Source: Plazaster borealis (Eukaryota > Echinodermata > Asteroidea > Forcipulatida > Labidiasteridae). From it: 64,000 nucleotides of DNA. The translations under genes and the position numbers were made by a program. The DNA lies in contig CM037464.1 of the NCBI GenBank assembly GCA_021014325.1, positions 4,061,127 to 4,125,126 of the forward strand, in the 5' to 3' direction. Below, in pieces: positions 63,708 through 64,000 of the stretch. The first letter of the stretch is position 1, and the number at the start of each line of letters is the position of its first letter. The notes beneath the pieces are model-generated. The model was given only the letters and a program-made list of their open reading frames with translations, ran no database searches and had not been told where the DNA came from.

Positions 63708-64000
63708 CGTTGTGTCGTCCACGCCGTGCAATCCGGTCGGGTGGTGTAACATGGCAAGATCGGTCTGCTCTGGGCCTAGTCCGTGGGGCCCTCCGTGGAC
63801 CAAGACATCGGGCCTACGCACCCCGGAATAATCGCGGCTTGGCGGGAGCTGCATGCCGGGGTGGTGTAGGTTCAAGTGGTCCGTTTCATCCCGGCCTGAT
63901 CGCAGCATGTGTTGCGACCGTTGCTGGGGATGCATGTATTGGTGCTGGGCTTGCGGGTGGATTGGATTCAGGTGTGCATAAGGGTCCGTGTTCACGTGAG
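63708..64000 (-). CDS. TFAP2: AP-2 transcription factor, exon 2 (3' part; open at window edge)
   Basis: This is the 3' part of the large N-terminal (transactivation-region) exon of an AP-2 family nuclear transcription factor. The minus-strand frame runs from the window edge (two bases of a split codon, then His-Val-Asn) to a donor ACG|GTAAGC with GT at 63707-63706, so the exon ends in phase 0. Residues HVNTDPYAHLNPIHPQAQ match the vertebrate AP-2 segment that reads HVNDPYSLNPLHAQ. RSQ, SRDYSGVRRPDVLVHG and PHGLG align to its QRQSQ, RRDYRRHEDLLHGPHAL. The exon is rich in His, Pro and Gln, as usual for this low-complexity activation region. The family's PPxY motif would lie further 5', outside the window. 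The open frame continues to a stop at 63654, but that tail is intron read-through. Paralogues alpha to epsilon cannot be assigned in an invertebrate single-copy gene. Confidence 0.93.

Noticed and set aside
1..64000. Prokaryotic, phage or viral gene cluster
   Set aside because: No dense coding, no operon layout, no recognisable viral protein. The only clear coding sequence is spliced animal AP-2.

Overview
This is animal nuclear DNA, almost all of it intron. It appears to come from an echinoderm, probably a sea star. The basis is an A+T-rich, intron-dominated sequence, invertebrate tRNA-derived SINEs, and short inverted-repeat transposons that resemble echinoderm repeats I know. The species cannot be fixed from the sequence alone. 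There is no sign of operons, ribosome-binding sites, CRISPR or phage.

One gene can be supported: an AP-2 (TFAP2) transcription factor gene on the minus strand, open at both window ends. Three exons were identified by reading splice sites and reading frame together. The 3' part of the large transactivation exon lies at 63708-64000 and runs off the right edge. A 64-nt microexon lies at 28459-28522. The first exon of the conserved AP-2 DNA-binding/dimerisation region lies at 3069-3273. Splice phases (0, then 1, then 2) join into one open frame, and the layout matches vertebrate exons 2, 3 and 4. I use those exon numbers here. Exon 1 should lie right of the window and exons 5-7 left of it.

The exons are separated by introns of 35,185 bp (28523-63707) and 25,185 bp (3274-28458), with part of a third at 1-3068. 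The introns hold MITE-like elements flanked by TTAA (46414-46901, 58246-58620, 62427-62801, fragment 17305-17422). They also hold a second inverted-repeat family (45790-45959, relative at 54289-54475), four SINE copies, other dispersed repeats, microsatellites, and ten G or C runs of 10-14 nt. I found no nested gene.

The most useful leads are regulatory or structural. Two AP-2 consensus sites lie within 25 bp at 50199-50223, a possible autoregulatory element. A promoter-like motif cluster lies at 39422-39538. Two 375-bp MITEs in opposite orientation lie 3.8 kb apart and could fold into long dsRNA in the pre-mRNA. A minisatellite at 35949-36038 has units that each form a hairpin. I did not find a convincing new biological system.
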